Shown piece by piece: positions 54,782 through 64,000 of a stretch of DNA of 64,000 nucleotides. The notes under the pieces are model-generated. The model was not told the origin of the DNA. It did no database searches and saw only the letters and a program-made list of their open reading frames with translations. The position numbers and the translations under genes were made by a program. The stretch comes from Sweltsa coloradensis (Eukaryota; Arthropoda; Insecta; Plecoptera; Chloroperlidae). Positions within the stretch are counted from its first letter, which is position 1. The number at the start of each line of letters is the position of its first letter. The DNA is taken from NCBI GenBank assembly GCA_024449915.1, contig JAMZAV010000051.1, positions 558,001 through 622,000 of the forward strand, written 5' to 3'.

Positions 54782-54948
54782 GATTGCTATTGAACCACAG
54801 GCCATCTGCGTTGGCACATTCGATTAGGGCGCTGGTCCGAAGTGTATGGCTCTATGACGGCGTGGGTTCGAATCCCGCATAAGGCATGTTTTTCTTTGTA
54901 ATTTTCTTTCATCGTCATCTTATCACCATTTCTCGAATAGTGACTTAG
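54782..54948 (+). repeat. SINE-A copy, interrupted by a hAT element
   Basis: Head GCGTTGGCACATTCGATTAG, GGGCGCTGGTCCGAAGTG, box B GGGTTCGAATCCCGC, body ending TCTCGAATAGTGACTTAG. Its 3' tail is absent; the hAT element begins at 54949. Confidence 0.7.
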
Positions 54949-56100
54949 TAGAGATGAGAATTTTGGCCCGGCCCGGCCTGAAAGCCCGGCCGGATGTTTT
55001 TGTTATTTTCGGGCTTCGGGCCGGGCTGGGCTCGAAGCATTAAAATTTCGGACCGTTTCGGGCAGTTTCGGGCCAGGCACCATATTTAACTTGGGAAATA
55101 GAGATTGGTGTTTTGGGCCGCCCCGGCCCGACTTCTCAATGCTTCGGTTCCGGCTCGGGATAGTTTCGGCTTCGGGCCGAGCCGAAGCATTGAGAAGTTG
55201 ATTTGTAAATCATTTTTTTAACTGAATAGGATAAACGTTAAAGAAAGAGAGAAAGAAAGAAAGAAACAGCAGACAGACAAAAACAATGCATTTTCACAGT
55301 CTTATTATTATATTATAATTAAAGTTTCATCTCCTAGAATCCAACCTCTTGCTTAGACTATAATGAGCTTCGACGTCGAGGTGGACAGAAGGGTTTGGAG
55401 TGGACATCACCACACCCCCTCAACATGATTTGCGATACAATACTCCCGAACACAATATCGAACGAAGATGGACAGACTATGAAGAAGGACAGGCTGTGTT
55501 TTTACAACTTACATCTGCGCCCTTAAATTGTCGCCTGGCGGTGGCGGCATTTCTCCCGTGATCCCATCGATGTCAATACAAGCTCAATACTCATAGACTT
55601 AAGTCATAAATATTAATAATTTGTGAACATGTCACTCGGCACTTTGCTTTCCACCGTCCAATATGATTTGAAATAACAGTATACTCACTCGCCTGGTCTC
55701 TAGTCCCTAATAAACACAAAATAGAACGTGCTCTCACTTAAATATGTAGGCCTACAACTACATCTGCGTCCCTTATTGAGGGCATCACTCATATCGATAA
55801 ATATACACGCACAATTCATATAAACATGCCACATGGGCAATTTGCTTTAGGTCTACACTGCCCAATGCCCACCCAGATCTAGGTATAACGGTATATAATC
55901 GCAGAACTAAGAAATACTATCATACTGTTGGCAAAGGCGGCCCATTTGCTTTGGCGAGTCTAAAAATCCAGACTTTCGGGCCGACTTTCGGGCCTGGCCG
56001 GGCCAGGATGATTATCTTTCGGACCGGGCCGCAGTATTTTTTAATAGTCGGGTCGGGCCTCGGGCCGGGCCGCCGTTTTTTTTTTAAATTCGCATCTCTA
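54949..56100. mobile_element. hAT-type element with CGGGCCGGGC subterminal motifs
   Basis: Ends TAGAGATGAGAATTTT and, reversed, TAGAGATGCGAATTTAA. Both ends are packed with GGCCCGGCCCG and GCTTCGGGC variants, strikingly GC-rich against the AT-rich surroundings. Flanks TGACTTAG and ACTCTTAG are only an imperfect duplication. A GAAA microsatellite lies at about 55239-55266. No transposase frame recognised. Confidence 0.7.
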
Positions 56101-57483
56101 ACTCTTAGCGAAAAAAAACAAAAATCCTCGTTTTTTAACCACACCTTCGCAGCTTGCCGTAGATTCCAATTTTAATGACGGGCATGTTCAAGTGCATGGA
56201 CCCCAAACAAAGCCGAGGTAGCTAATTTCCATCATTGTTCCGCTAGCGCTTACCTCCTAAGGACACATGCATCGTTAGTAACCTAACGGTTGGCGCGCCC
56301 TTAAACTTGATCAACTAAATACGTGTTGATTAAGTGTTCTAGGCCTATCTTATAAGATTGTACCAGATATATAAAATTATTCTTTTTGTTGATTCTCGTC
56401 AAATTCGTAACTGCACAATTGACTGTTGCAGCTGCCTTTACATACAATAGGCCCTGCACTCCTTACATTTTCTAAAAATAAGTTTTCAGTTATTCCATTT
56501 AAATTTTAGTTTGCAAGACTTTTGGCTTGAGTGAACAGTTGTGCAACTGTCAAACCATTAAAAACTGTCATTGATAGGATTCTGAAACCTTGATCTCAGA
56601 AAGTATGGGTAATTGACACCTAACTAAACAAGTTTTGACTGTTTATTGTTTAGTCAGGAGGATTATTACAATATATTAATTTATTAAACAATGCAGATAG
56701 TTTCTCAATTTAATTATTAGGGGTGTAGTGTATTATGCATGGAAATAAATCCAGAAATTACAAAATCCACCTCAACGGGGTATTGAACCGTGGTCTCCCG
56801 ATTGCCGGTCGGGTGCTTAGGGGTGAAGGCTTAAATCACCCTAGTTTGGACCACATAGTCAAAGTGACTAATTTGGATACAACTTAAAGACATATTTAAT
56901 AGAATATAAAATACATAGGCTTATACTAGTAAACTTATGAGATATTTTTCCTCTCTCTTAATATTTTGGTATTTGTTACCTACCATGATTGGAAATTCAT
57001 GGCGAAAAGTTATTTCTGCACGCGCCATGTCTTCTCAGTATACATTTGATTTCCCTAGTTTTGAGATCATCAGTCATTTTCTTTTTTCTTTCATCAAGCG
57101 ATGCTTAGCTCAAGCTGTTATCTCTCGTAGTATTACCTACCTAGAGTAATTAAAAATATAAAGTAAGTACCCTCCCTACCCTAATGGTAGGCCACTGAAA
57201 ATCTTTAATTTCAAGTAACATAAAAAACAAATGTTTCAGATATTGCTGTCTCAGATAATATAAAATAATTACATGCAACGTGTCACAAATCAACAGCAAA
57301 CAGAGAAGTGTTGTTATGAAAAAGGTTTGTCTCTCGATATTACAACAAAAAACAACGATCGTCAACTGGTGTAACGTGTAAGATGAAATTGAACTGGAAT
57401 AGTAAATGGTTCAGTAAAAAAAAAGTGAACAACTCAATACTATGGATGATTAATTGATAAATGATTGAATTTTATAGCAACTA
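56101..57483. other. Intergenic, little recognised
   Basis: AT-rich. A minus-strand tRNA-like stretch lies at about 56765-56865 (reverse complement includes ACCCGACCGGCAATCGGGAG and GGTTCAATACCCCG), probably a SINE head. Nothing else recognised. Confidence 0.5.
56765..56865 (-). repeat. tRNA-like SINE head
   Basis: On the minus strand a perfect anticodon-like stem (CCCGA/TCGGG) is followed by box B-like GGTTCAATACC. The acceptor stem is not convincing, so a SINE or pseudogene is likelier than a working tRNA. Confidence 0.42.
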
Positions 57484-58242
57484 TAGGAAGCTTCACAAAA
57501 GCTTTTTCAGGCGCGTTGTTGTATGAGCGTAATTTTTTTGAACAAAAAAGCGTAACATTGCGATTTTCATGAGAAATTATTTTTCGGTTGCGCTCAAATT
57601 TCACACTATACATTTATTATTAAAATTAAGGTTCTGTGAAAAAATTACAATCGGATCAAGCATGTAGGTGTAAAGGTAAAAAAAAACGTAAAATTGCGAT
57701 TTTTATGAGAAATTATTTTTCGATTGCGCTCAAATTCCACACCAATGTATTAATTAATAAAATTAAGGTTCTTTGAAACATCATTACAATCGGATAAAGC
57801 ATGTAGGTGTTATAAGTAGAAGAAATGTTTTAAAATAAATTAAAAAATCGTAAAATTGCGAATTTCATAAGAAACAATTTTTCGATTGCGCTCAAATTTC
57901 TCACGAATATATTTATTTATAAAATTAAGGTTTTGTGAAACATTCATCAAAATCGGATAAAGCATTTAGGTGCTATAGTCGAAGAAAGTTTATAAAAATC
58001 GTAAAAAAAATCGTAAAATTGCGATTTTCACGAGAAATAATTTTTTGATTGCTCTAAAAAAAAGTGGCAGTTCTAAATTCAAAGATTTCAAAGGCCTCCA
58101 GAAAATTTCATCGCAATTGGAGTATCGGTTTAGCCGGAATCGTGTTAACAAACACAAAAAATACAAACATTAAAAAAGAAAGAAAAACATTCCGTTTTTT
58201 TCTCCAGTGTAGTGAAATGGAATCTTCGCTACGCTCATCCAA
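57484..58242 (-). mobile_element. Helentron-type (HINE/DINE-like) element, copy 3
   Basis: Minus orientation: 5' end TTGGATGAGCGTAGCGAAG near 58242; 3' end near 57484 has the GAGCGTAAT subterminal repeat reversed and ends CCTATAG. Units marked by GCGCTCAAAT at about 57589, 57726, 57886 and 58050 give three intervals of about 137-164 bases, more repeats than copies 1, 2 and 4. Confidence 0.72.
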
Positions 58243-58598
58243 TAACATAAAAAACAAGATACGTACCGTACAGAGTAATTTATAATAATATGTTTACATA
58301 GCAGTAATGTAGGTCTACATGAAAAGAAACAGTAAGAAGACCATAAAATCCCGAAGGATTTGTGTGTGGGCAGTTTTTTAAAATTGTTTTGTGGGAGGCA
58401 GGACGAGTAATTTGTACGTAACAATAACAATATCATAACATGTAACATAACGTTTTGAAAAGAAGCGCGCTATCTACCGGTGCATGCCTTGTTGAAGTGT
58501 GGAGCGTGTTATTTAGCTGCGTACATTCGTTACTTGGTTGTTGACAAGGGCTGACCGCGCTGTGTGAAGCTCTCTTCTGAAGTCTCAACAACAGTGCT

Positions 58599-58682
58599 AT
58601 GAGTCTAACTACAATCGTCCATGGTCCTTTAATGGGAGTATTATCAATAAGTCGAAATGTAATTCGATTCTTGGATGAAGAG
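58599..58682 (+). CDS. Possible first coding exon of an unrecognised gene
   Basis: ATG at 58599 opens 28 codons (MSLTTIVHGPLMGVLSISRN, then VIRFLDEE) and ends at a perfect donor GAG/GTAAGT. The upstream 150 bases are GC-balanced and repeat-free, as a promoter or 5' UTR might be. I do not recognise the protein, and no following exon could be assigned with confidence. The overlapping minus-strand open frame is probably its shadow. Confidence 0.38.
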
Positions 58683-58689
58683 GTAAGTA

Positions 58690-59340
58690 AAAGCATTTCT
58701 ACACTTTACACCTGCTTTTTTGGGCTTGAGTTATGAATGCGAGTTTTAACCCTGAAGGGATCGAACGGGCCAAAGTGGCTAATTTCATAAAAGTGTGTGC
58801 GAACGAACGAACTTTTAATTTAAGATAGCGGCATTCTTTGGGAAATGTGCTTTCATGTAAAAGGTTTCCATATCTCCTAGCTTTTGCGAGCGGCACAGGA
58901 GTGCCTCCTATGTATAGCAAGCACCCCGATCGTATTACTTCGGCCGCACATTCGCGTCTCTCGTAAATCAGTCACAGTATTTTGTTCCTACCCTGAAATT
59001 ACCGCCCGGACACCCGGGCAAAGCCCGAAGGTACCGGAACTTGGGGACTTCCACGGAGGGTCCACCGAAATCGCACTTATCTATACCGAAATCTTCGAAT
59101 GTTGGTTTGGTAAGGCGTTTTCCACAAGTGGGTGATTAAACAAACTTTCGGTTTGCTTTTGACACTTGACACGGGCAGTGACCAGAAATGAGTAGAAGAA
59201 TGAAGGACATCTGTACGCCCGGGCCTTATCATATGATTTATCTTAGATCAATTAGAAATTGCGTACTTAGTTATTTGGTTGTTTTCAACTATTTTGACAG
59301 ATTCTAAATTCTAGAAAATTGATTTAATTTTTTGTTTATT
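58690..59340. other. Intergenic or intron
   Basis: An 83-codon frame at 58884-59135 carries no recognised motif. A GC-rich patch (CCGCCCGGACACCCGGGCAA, about 59002) looks repeat-like. Nothing firm. Confidence 0.35.
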
Positions 59341-59341
59341 T

Positions 59342-60319
59342 TTGGATGAGCGTAGCGAGCGTGGCGAGCGAAGCGAAGATTCCATTTCACTACACTGGAG
59401 AAAAAAATCCGGAATGTTTTTTCCCTTTTTCTTTTCTTTTGTATTTTTGTGTGTCTGTTAGCACGATTCCGGCTATACCGATACTCCAATTGCGATGAAA
59501 TTTTGTGGAGGCCTTCGAAATCTCTGAACTTAGAACTGCCACGTTTTTGAGCGTAATCGAAAAATTATTTCTCATTAAAATCGCAATTTTACGATTTTTT
59601 TCGATTTTTAAAAAAATTCTTCGACTTATAACACCTACATGCTTTATCCGATTGTAATGATTTTTTCACAGAACCTTAATTTTATGAATTTATATATTCT
59701 TGTGAAATTTGAGCGCAATCGAAAAAACAATTCTCGTGATAATCGCAATTTTACGATTTTTTACGATTTTTTAAATTGATTGATTGGATATTGCTTAACG
59801 TCTCATATTTATGCAACTTGGATAATCGAGACGAAGGGAGGGACGTTAGGGATGACGCGGGGGGACAAGGGGTGGACAGGCCTGTGCTGGTCAGATCCAG
59901 CCACAAGCGTACGGGGAGGGCAGGGGTTCCCCCACGTCGTGGTCGTCTCCGTCTGTGTCATCATCCGTCCGTGTTGTCATTGTCGTCGCCGTTGGGGAGG
60001 TAGTCAAAGAGAAGAGTAAAGTTCCCCGACGACGACCCAGAGCTCGCCATTAGTTTCAGGGAGAAAAACTCCCCTAATCACGGGCCAAACCACGAGAAGA
60101 TTTTTTAAATTTCTTCGACTTATAACACCTACATGCTTTATCCGACTGTAATGATTTTTTCATAGAACCTTAATTTTTTGTAATATTCGTGTGAAATTTG
60201 AGCGTAATCGAAAAATTATTTCTCATAAAAATCGCAATTTTACGTTTTTTTTTCGTTTTCAAAACATTACGCTCATCCAACAACGCGCCAGAAAAAGCGT
60301 TTGCAAAGCTTCCTAGTAA
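59342..60319 (+). mobile_element. Helentron-type (HINE/DINE-like) element, copy 4, split by a SINE
   Basis: Starts TTGGATGAGCGTAGCGAGCG and ends GCTTCCTAG then T, with subterminal ACGCTCATCCAAC and an AACGC...GCGTT hairpin. Units start at about 59548, 59711 and 60200; removing the inserted SINE and its duplication leaves about 155 bases between the last two, so the period is kept. Confidence 0.8.
59777..60099 (-). repeat. SINE-B inserted in the Helentron-type element
   Basis: Its (ATTG)n tail lies on the left, so it is minus-oriented. It is flanked by an 11-bp target duplication ATTTTTTAAAT (59766-59776 and 60100-60110), as expected for target-primed reverse transcription. The head is slightly truncated (lacks GTTGCGAGTTGG). 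Confidence 0.88.
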
Positions 60320-61454
60320 TTGTATTTAGTATTTTATCAGCCCAATGAACATGGAAAAGATTAGCGGCTCTTCAGAATACATCTGCCGAAACGAAAGTTC
60401 GACAAAAAATTTAGGTGTGTCTAAAAGTCATCTTTTGCATATTGTGTGCAAAGGTCGCCTGGTAGGGGGCCACATATTTTTTTTACTCATACCCTCCCTC
60501 ATGGGCATCGATGTTTGTAGTTTTTGGTAACAACGTAATAACGCTCTGTAGGCCTACGTGACTTAGTTGAGATTCTTCATGTATGTGGATATGTTCTTTG
60601 TTTCCTTGTACGCATCGTAGCCAGGTGTTACTTACTGGTGGTATCACATTTCATATTGTTTGTCCATTATAAGCGATGAATGATATTCGTCACGCTTGGC
60701 TAGAAAAACTCATGCAATCTCATCTAGTTTATAGTTTTAGGGCAAGAAATATGCATTGCTGTTGACATTGTCATTTCACAAATCACAAATGTTTGGATAT
60801 GAATAGCTACGACCGAATGAAAGAATGTCGAGAGAAAAGTTCAACAACCAACATCGAATGAATCAACTTCCTTCTCTAATTGCTTTGTCCCAGACGGCAC
60901 GTGTCTGGCGTCGGGTATCAATGACGCGTACTTCATGCCAACAGAGGCCGTAACTTTCCGCTTCCAATTCAATATTGCATTTTCGAAATTTGAGACAACT
61001 CGACAAACTTTTAATGACTTCTTCACGCGTGGCTTCTCGATTCTATTAATAATTGCAATCGTGACTCAAAACGTTTTTTTCGAATGCGTGAACCGAAATC
61101 CGAAACAAACACATCTATTTTATTTTGTCTTTACGCGCATCTTGAACACTAAATGAGTTTTTACTATTGGATCATAATTAGAGATACGTGAAAATAGCGT
61201 TTTGTGAATAGATGCTATAAAGCGCTATTTTTTCACCTAAAACTTAGGTTTTCCAGACATATTTTATTTTATTTTACATATTATCGATAATTTTGTGTAT
61301 GCACATTTTTATTCACTGGATATTAGTACAACCGTGGAGAGATAATTTTGAATGACACTTAAAAATGCTATATTCACTTACCTCTAATCATAATCCTTGA
61401 AGAATGCTCCTTGATAAATCTGCTTAAGTATCATATCTTCACTACCAGGAACTT
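60320..61454. other. Intergenic with two overlapping unexplained open frames
   Basis: At about 60825-61155 the + strand is open for 110 codons (includes DGTCLASGINDAYFMPTEAV). The minus strand is open over 61067-60841 (includes NWKRKVTASVGMKYASLIPD). The middle (60890-61040) has non-AT third positions, suggesting one is or was coding; I cannot tell which. A second possible frame at 60345-60530 (NMEKISGSSEYICRN) follows a TTTTATCAG acceptor. No family recognised. Confidence 0.3.
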
Positions 61455-61755
61455 ATTGATTGATTGATTGGATATTGCTTGGACGTAAGGGGTGACGCGG
61501 GGGGACAAGGGGTGGACAGGCCTATGCTGGTCAGAACCAGCCACAAGCGTATGGGGAGGGCAGGGGTTCCCCCACGTCGTGGTCGTCTCCGTCTGTGTCA
61601 TCATCCGCCCGTGTTGTCATTGTCGTCGCCGTCGGGGAGGTAGTCAAAGGGAAGGGGAAAGTTCCCCGACGACGACCCAGAGCTCGCCATTAGTTTCAGG
61701 GAGAAAAACTCCCCTAATCACGGGCCAAACCACGAGAAGGTTGCGAGTTGGAATT
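61455..61755 (-). repeat. SINE-B copy with shortened 3' part
   Basis: TTGATTGATTGATTGG tail on the left, then GGATATTGCTTGGACGTAAG: most of the CTCATATTT part is deleted. The head CCAACTCGCAACCTTCTCG (reversed) is intact at the right end. Confidence 0.82.
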
Positions 61756-61835
61756 TGATTGTTCAAACTAAGGCCCAAAGGAATGATAATATTGTATTAG
61801 GCCTATCTTTTTTAATAGTTTATTGACTGTCAGGG

Positions 61836-61925
61836 GTGGCGGAGAGCGAAGATGTAGCTCAAGACAGTGTGAGTGCGAGACTGATTCGGGAGGTCCCGAG
61901 CTCGAATTCCACCACCGGATCTACT
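61836..61925 (+). repeat. tRNA-like, probably SINE head
   Basis: Box A-like TAGCTCAAGACAG and box B-like GAGCTCGAATTCC at tRNA-like spacing. A 21-G run follows at 61957-61977. Confidence 0.35.
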
Positions 61926-62290
61926 GTTCCAGAAAAAATATGTATCCTGGTACAATGGGGGGGGGGGGGGGGGGGGGAGAAGTTTTGCCCCCAGCTAGTG
62001 CGGGTGGGGGGCGCATTCGCATAGCCTCAGAACTTTTTGGATTTTTAATATTCCAAATGGTGGTATTTTACTAGTTTTTAGCATGTTTTGGTCGATAATT
62101 TATAAAATTGTGAAGATCCAACATATTGTCAGTTTGAAATCACTTCAAAATTTTCCGAACTACTCAAACAATCCAGAACTGCCCATTTTGTGTTGTACTT
62201 GTTCATGGGTGCCGGAAGGATATTTTCCAAGGGTTTGGGGGGGGGGGGGGCAAGACGAAATAAGTATTAATTAATCAAATCAACGTACCC

Positions 62291-62363
62291 GTCCTGATGG
62301 TCTAGTGGTTAAGACTCCTGCCTAAAATGCGGGAGACCCGTGGTTCGAATCCCGGTTGGGGCG
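62291..62363 (+). tRNA. tRNA-like gene or pseudogene, anticodon reads AAA
   Basis: A 73-base cloverleaf can be drawn: acceptor GTCCTGA/TTGGGGC (with wobble pairs), D arm GTCT/AGAC, anticodon arm CCTGC/GCGGG with loop CTAAAAT, T loop TTCGAAT. The T stem has two mismatches (CGTGG/CCCGG). An oligo-T terminator follows at about 62367. The anticodon AAA is not the normal Phe anticodon (GAA), so a pseudogene or SINE head is likelier than a working tRNA. Confidence 0.45.
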
Positions 62364-62584
62364 GACTTTTTTAATTTCTGAATTGTAGTAAATAATAACA
62401 TTTACTCATACGGGAGTGTTTCCCGACCAACCATATCGAGAAATAACACTATCCCTATTTAGGGGTAGGTGGAAAGGGGGTGAGCGTATAGCCTCGCCAG
62501 GTGTTTTTTTCATTCGCATTTTTGTAAATAGTATGTGTTGCCACATTCTAATAATGTATTGACAACAATTTTAAAATTTTGAAA

Positions 62585-64000
62585 AGTAAGTGGGTGGACT
62601 CGTCCGCCCTCACTGTTTGCTCAAACCCTTCATTCACAATTCCATTTGCATCTTTTGTGCTTTGCTCCCTATATTAACCATTCGCCTCCCTCCCACCTAA
62701 TATGCCTGGAGAGGCATATTTAGGTCCCCTGCTATGATGAGTTTCCTGTCCCCCATAACCCTGTCAGTGTCACTAAGAATGGACAGTGATTCAAAATCAC
62801 TGTTACCCAGGTGGCCTGTATGAATCCACTACCTCCCATTTCATCACCCCCTTCAAAAATCTTGATTCCCATCAACTCACATTCACTCTCGCTCCAAGCG
62901 ACTCTACGGTTACCCCTGAGTCCAATCTCACCATAGTCCTCCCCCTCGTTCATCCCTGTCCCTTCTCAAAACATTGTATCCTGTATGCCCCACTTCTCCA
63001 TCCAGGATGCTGCCATCCATGCAGCCATGTTTCAACAGCCACCACAACATCAGCGTCATAAAGCTCTACCATTGACCATGCAGAACTGGACCTGTTTACT
63101 CCTGATGCTCCTTGCATTTAAGAGTAGCACCCTTATCTTACCTTCATCATGGTTCACCCCATTGTTCCCATAAATTTACTTTATCCGTGCCACTTCTATC
63201 CCCACTTCTATTTCCATGCTCCCTTGTTTGTTCCCTTAAAACAATCCCAATCTTCACTCCCCTTTCCCTTTCCTCATTCGTCTCTCCTTGTCTATTGATG
63301 TTATTGATAAAATTACACCCTATAGTGTTTTCGTAACCCCCAACCATATTCCTTCCCTCCCAAAACAGTCTTGGTCTAAATTCGCAGTCAATATCATTCG
63401 GATTCCCTTTACTATTCATGTTCCCATTACATGCCCAGTTCCTTTCTATTCATATGCATTTACACCACCTTTCCCTCCTCCTCACATATGCCACTCCTTC
63501 CTGCTATGCACCCTTTGATCCATTAAACGCCTGGTGGATGATCTCACCAAGCTTGTGGCCCCCCTCTCTTGGGGGGTAGACTCCATCCTCCCCTAGGTCA
63601 CCTAACCCTATCCTATCCTCCGGCCATGTCTAGGTAGATGGCCCCCTCCACCTTGCACGCCTGTTCAATACCCCCGGTCATCTCCTCGATCACACACTGA
63701 TTTATGTTCCTCCTTGGCAGGATACCCATCCATAACCACTTCCAAATCCCTGCTCCCGACTTCCCTCACAACTCTGTATAACCCGTATGTATGTTTTACA
63801 TAACCCCTTCCACCCTGTATCTCCCTCCCTTAACCCTTCTGATATTATTGGTACCCACCATCAATACCATTGCTTTCACATCCCTGGTTGTCTCCCAGTT
63901 CTCCTATACCTGCCAATCTTATTTCCCCTCCTCTTCCCCTTACCCTGTCCTCAAAACCCCTACCTCTTCCCCTATCCATACACACTCTCTCACACTCACT
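62585..64000 (-). mobile_element. Decayed LINE with SGNH-esterase-like and APE endonuclease domains
   Basis: Reading the minus strand from the right edge: an SGNH/GDSL-like segment (VMVGTNNIR near 63870-63840; EDGVYPPREGGHKLGEII near 63590-63540, where the usual catalytic His of D-x-x-H is Tyr), then an APE endonuclease (DVVVAVETWLHG near 63060, DGEVGHTGYNVLRRDRDERG near 62960, DRKLIIAGDLNM near 62735). Several frameshifts separate them. An esterase upstream of APE fits CR1-type LINEs. The reverse transcriptase is absent at the 3' side. Confidence 0.68.

Noticed and set aside
59776..60019. Two overlapping frames of 75-79 codons (also at 6781, 28715, 61492)
   Set aside because: The same frames recur in every SINE-B copy, so they are shadows of the GC-rich SINE body.
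63147..63419. 90-codon minus-strand frame as a separate gene
   Set aside because: Falls between the esterase-like and endonuclease parts of the decayed LINE, so it is part of that element.
1..64000. CRISPR arrays, operons, bacterial promoters
   Set aside because: The window is eukaryotic: spliced exons with GT-AG introns, SINEs and hAT elements. Tandem repeats seen are transposon-internal or microsatellites.

Overview
This window is animal nuclear DNA, AT-rich and full of introns. Almost all of it is occupied by one gene: the insect-type orthologue of the kinesin-3 motor Khc-73 (vertebrate KIF13A/KIF13B). I followed 32 coding exons on the + strand from 6299 to the stop codon at 51201-51203. 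Every splice phase agrees: 5,653 coding bases give one leftover base plus 1,884 codons including the stop. The peptide resembles what I remember of insect Khc-73 so closely that an arthropod, most likely an insect, is the best guess. The very N-terminus of the motor (roughly 50-60 residues) is not in the window. The order of domains is kinesin motor, neck and coiled coil, FHA, stalk, KIF1B/DUF3694-type region, a long low-complexity tail and a C-terminal CAP-Gly domain.

Upstream (1-6298): an open frame enters from the left edge and stops at 195. Two possible 3' exons of an unrecognised minus-strand gene (972-880 and 642-418) converge on it. A hAT-type element with a second one nested in it, tRNA-headed SINEs and homopolymer runs follow. 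Just before exon 1 the splice acceptor and exon start are repeated in decayed tandem copies.

Inside the gene (6299-51203), introns carry most of the repeats. There are several hAT-like elements with 8-bp target duplications, each with a different subterminal motif. There is a 2.4-kb TA-flanked inverted-repeat element with other repeats nested in it, a decayed piggyBac-like element in TTAA, and Helentron-type (HINE/DINE-like) elements with about 160-bp internal repeats. One SINE has a target duplication that contains the pyrimidine tract of the exon 10 acceptor. The exon for the first half of the CAP-Gly domain keeps its splice sites and phase but has two in-frame stop codons, while the second half is intact.

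Downstream (51204-64000): about 3 kb of AT-rich sequence is probably the Khc-73 3' UTR. After it come SINEs, a GC-rich hAT, two more Helentron-type copies (one split by a SINE), one possible first coding exon of an unrecognised gene (58599-58682), a tRNA-like sequence, and a decayed minus-strand LINE with an SGNH-esterase-like and an APE endonuclease domain running off the right edge.

The palindrome TAGGCCTA is strongly over-represented outside genes throughout. Family assignments come from reading translations and sequence by eye; no searches were run.
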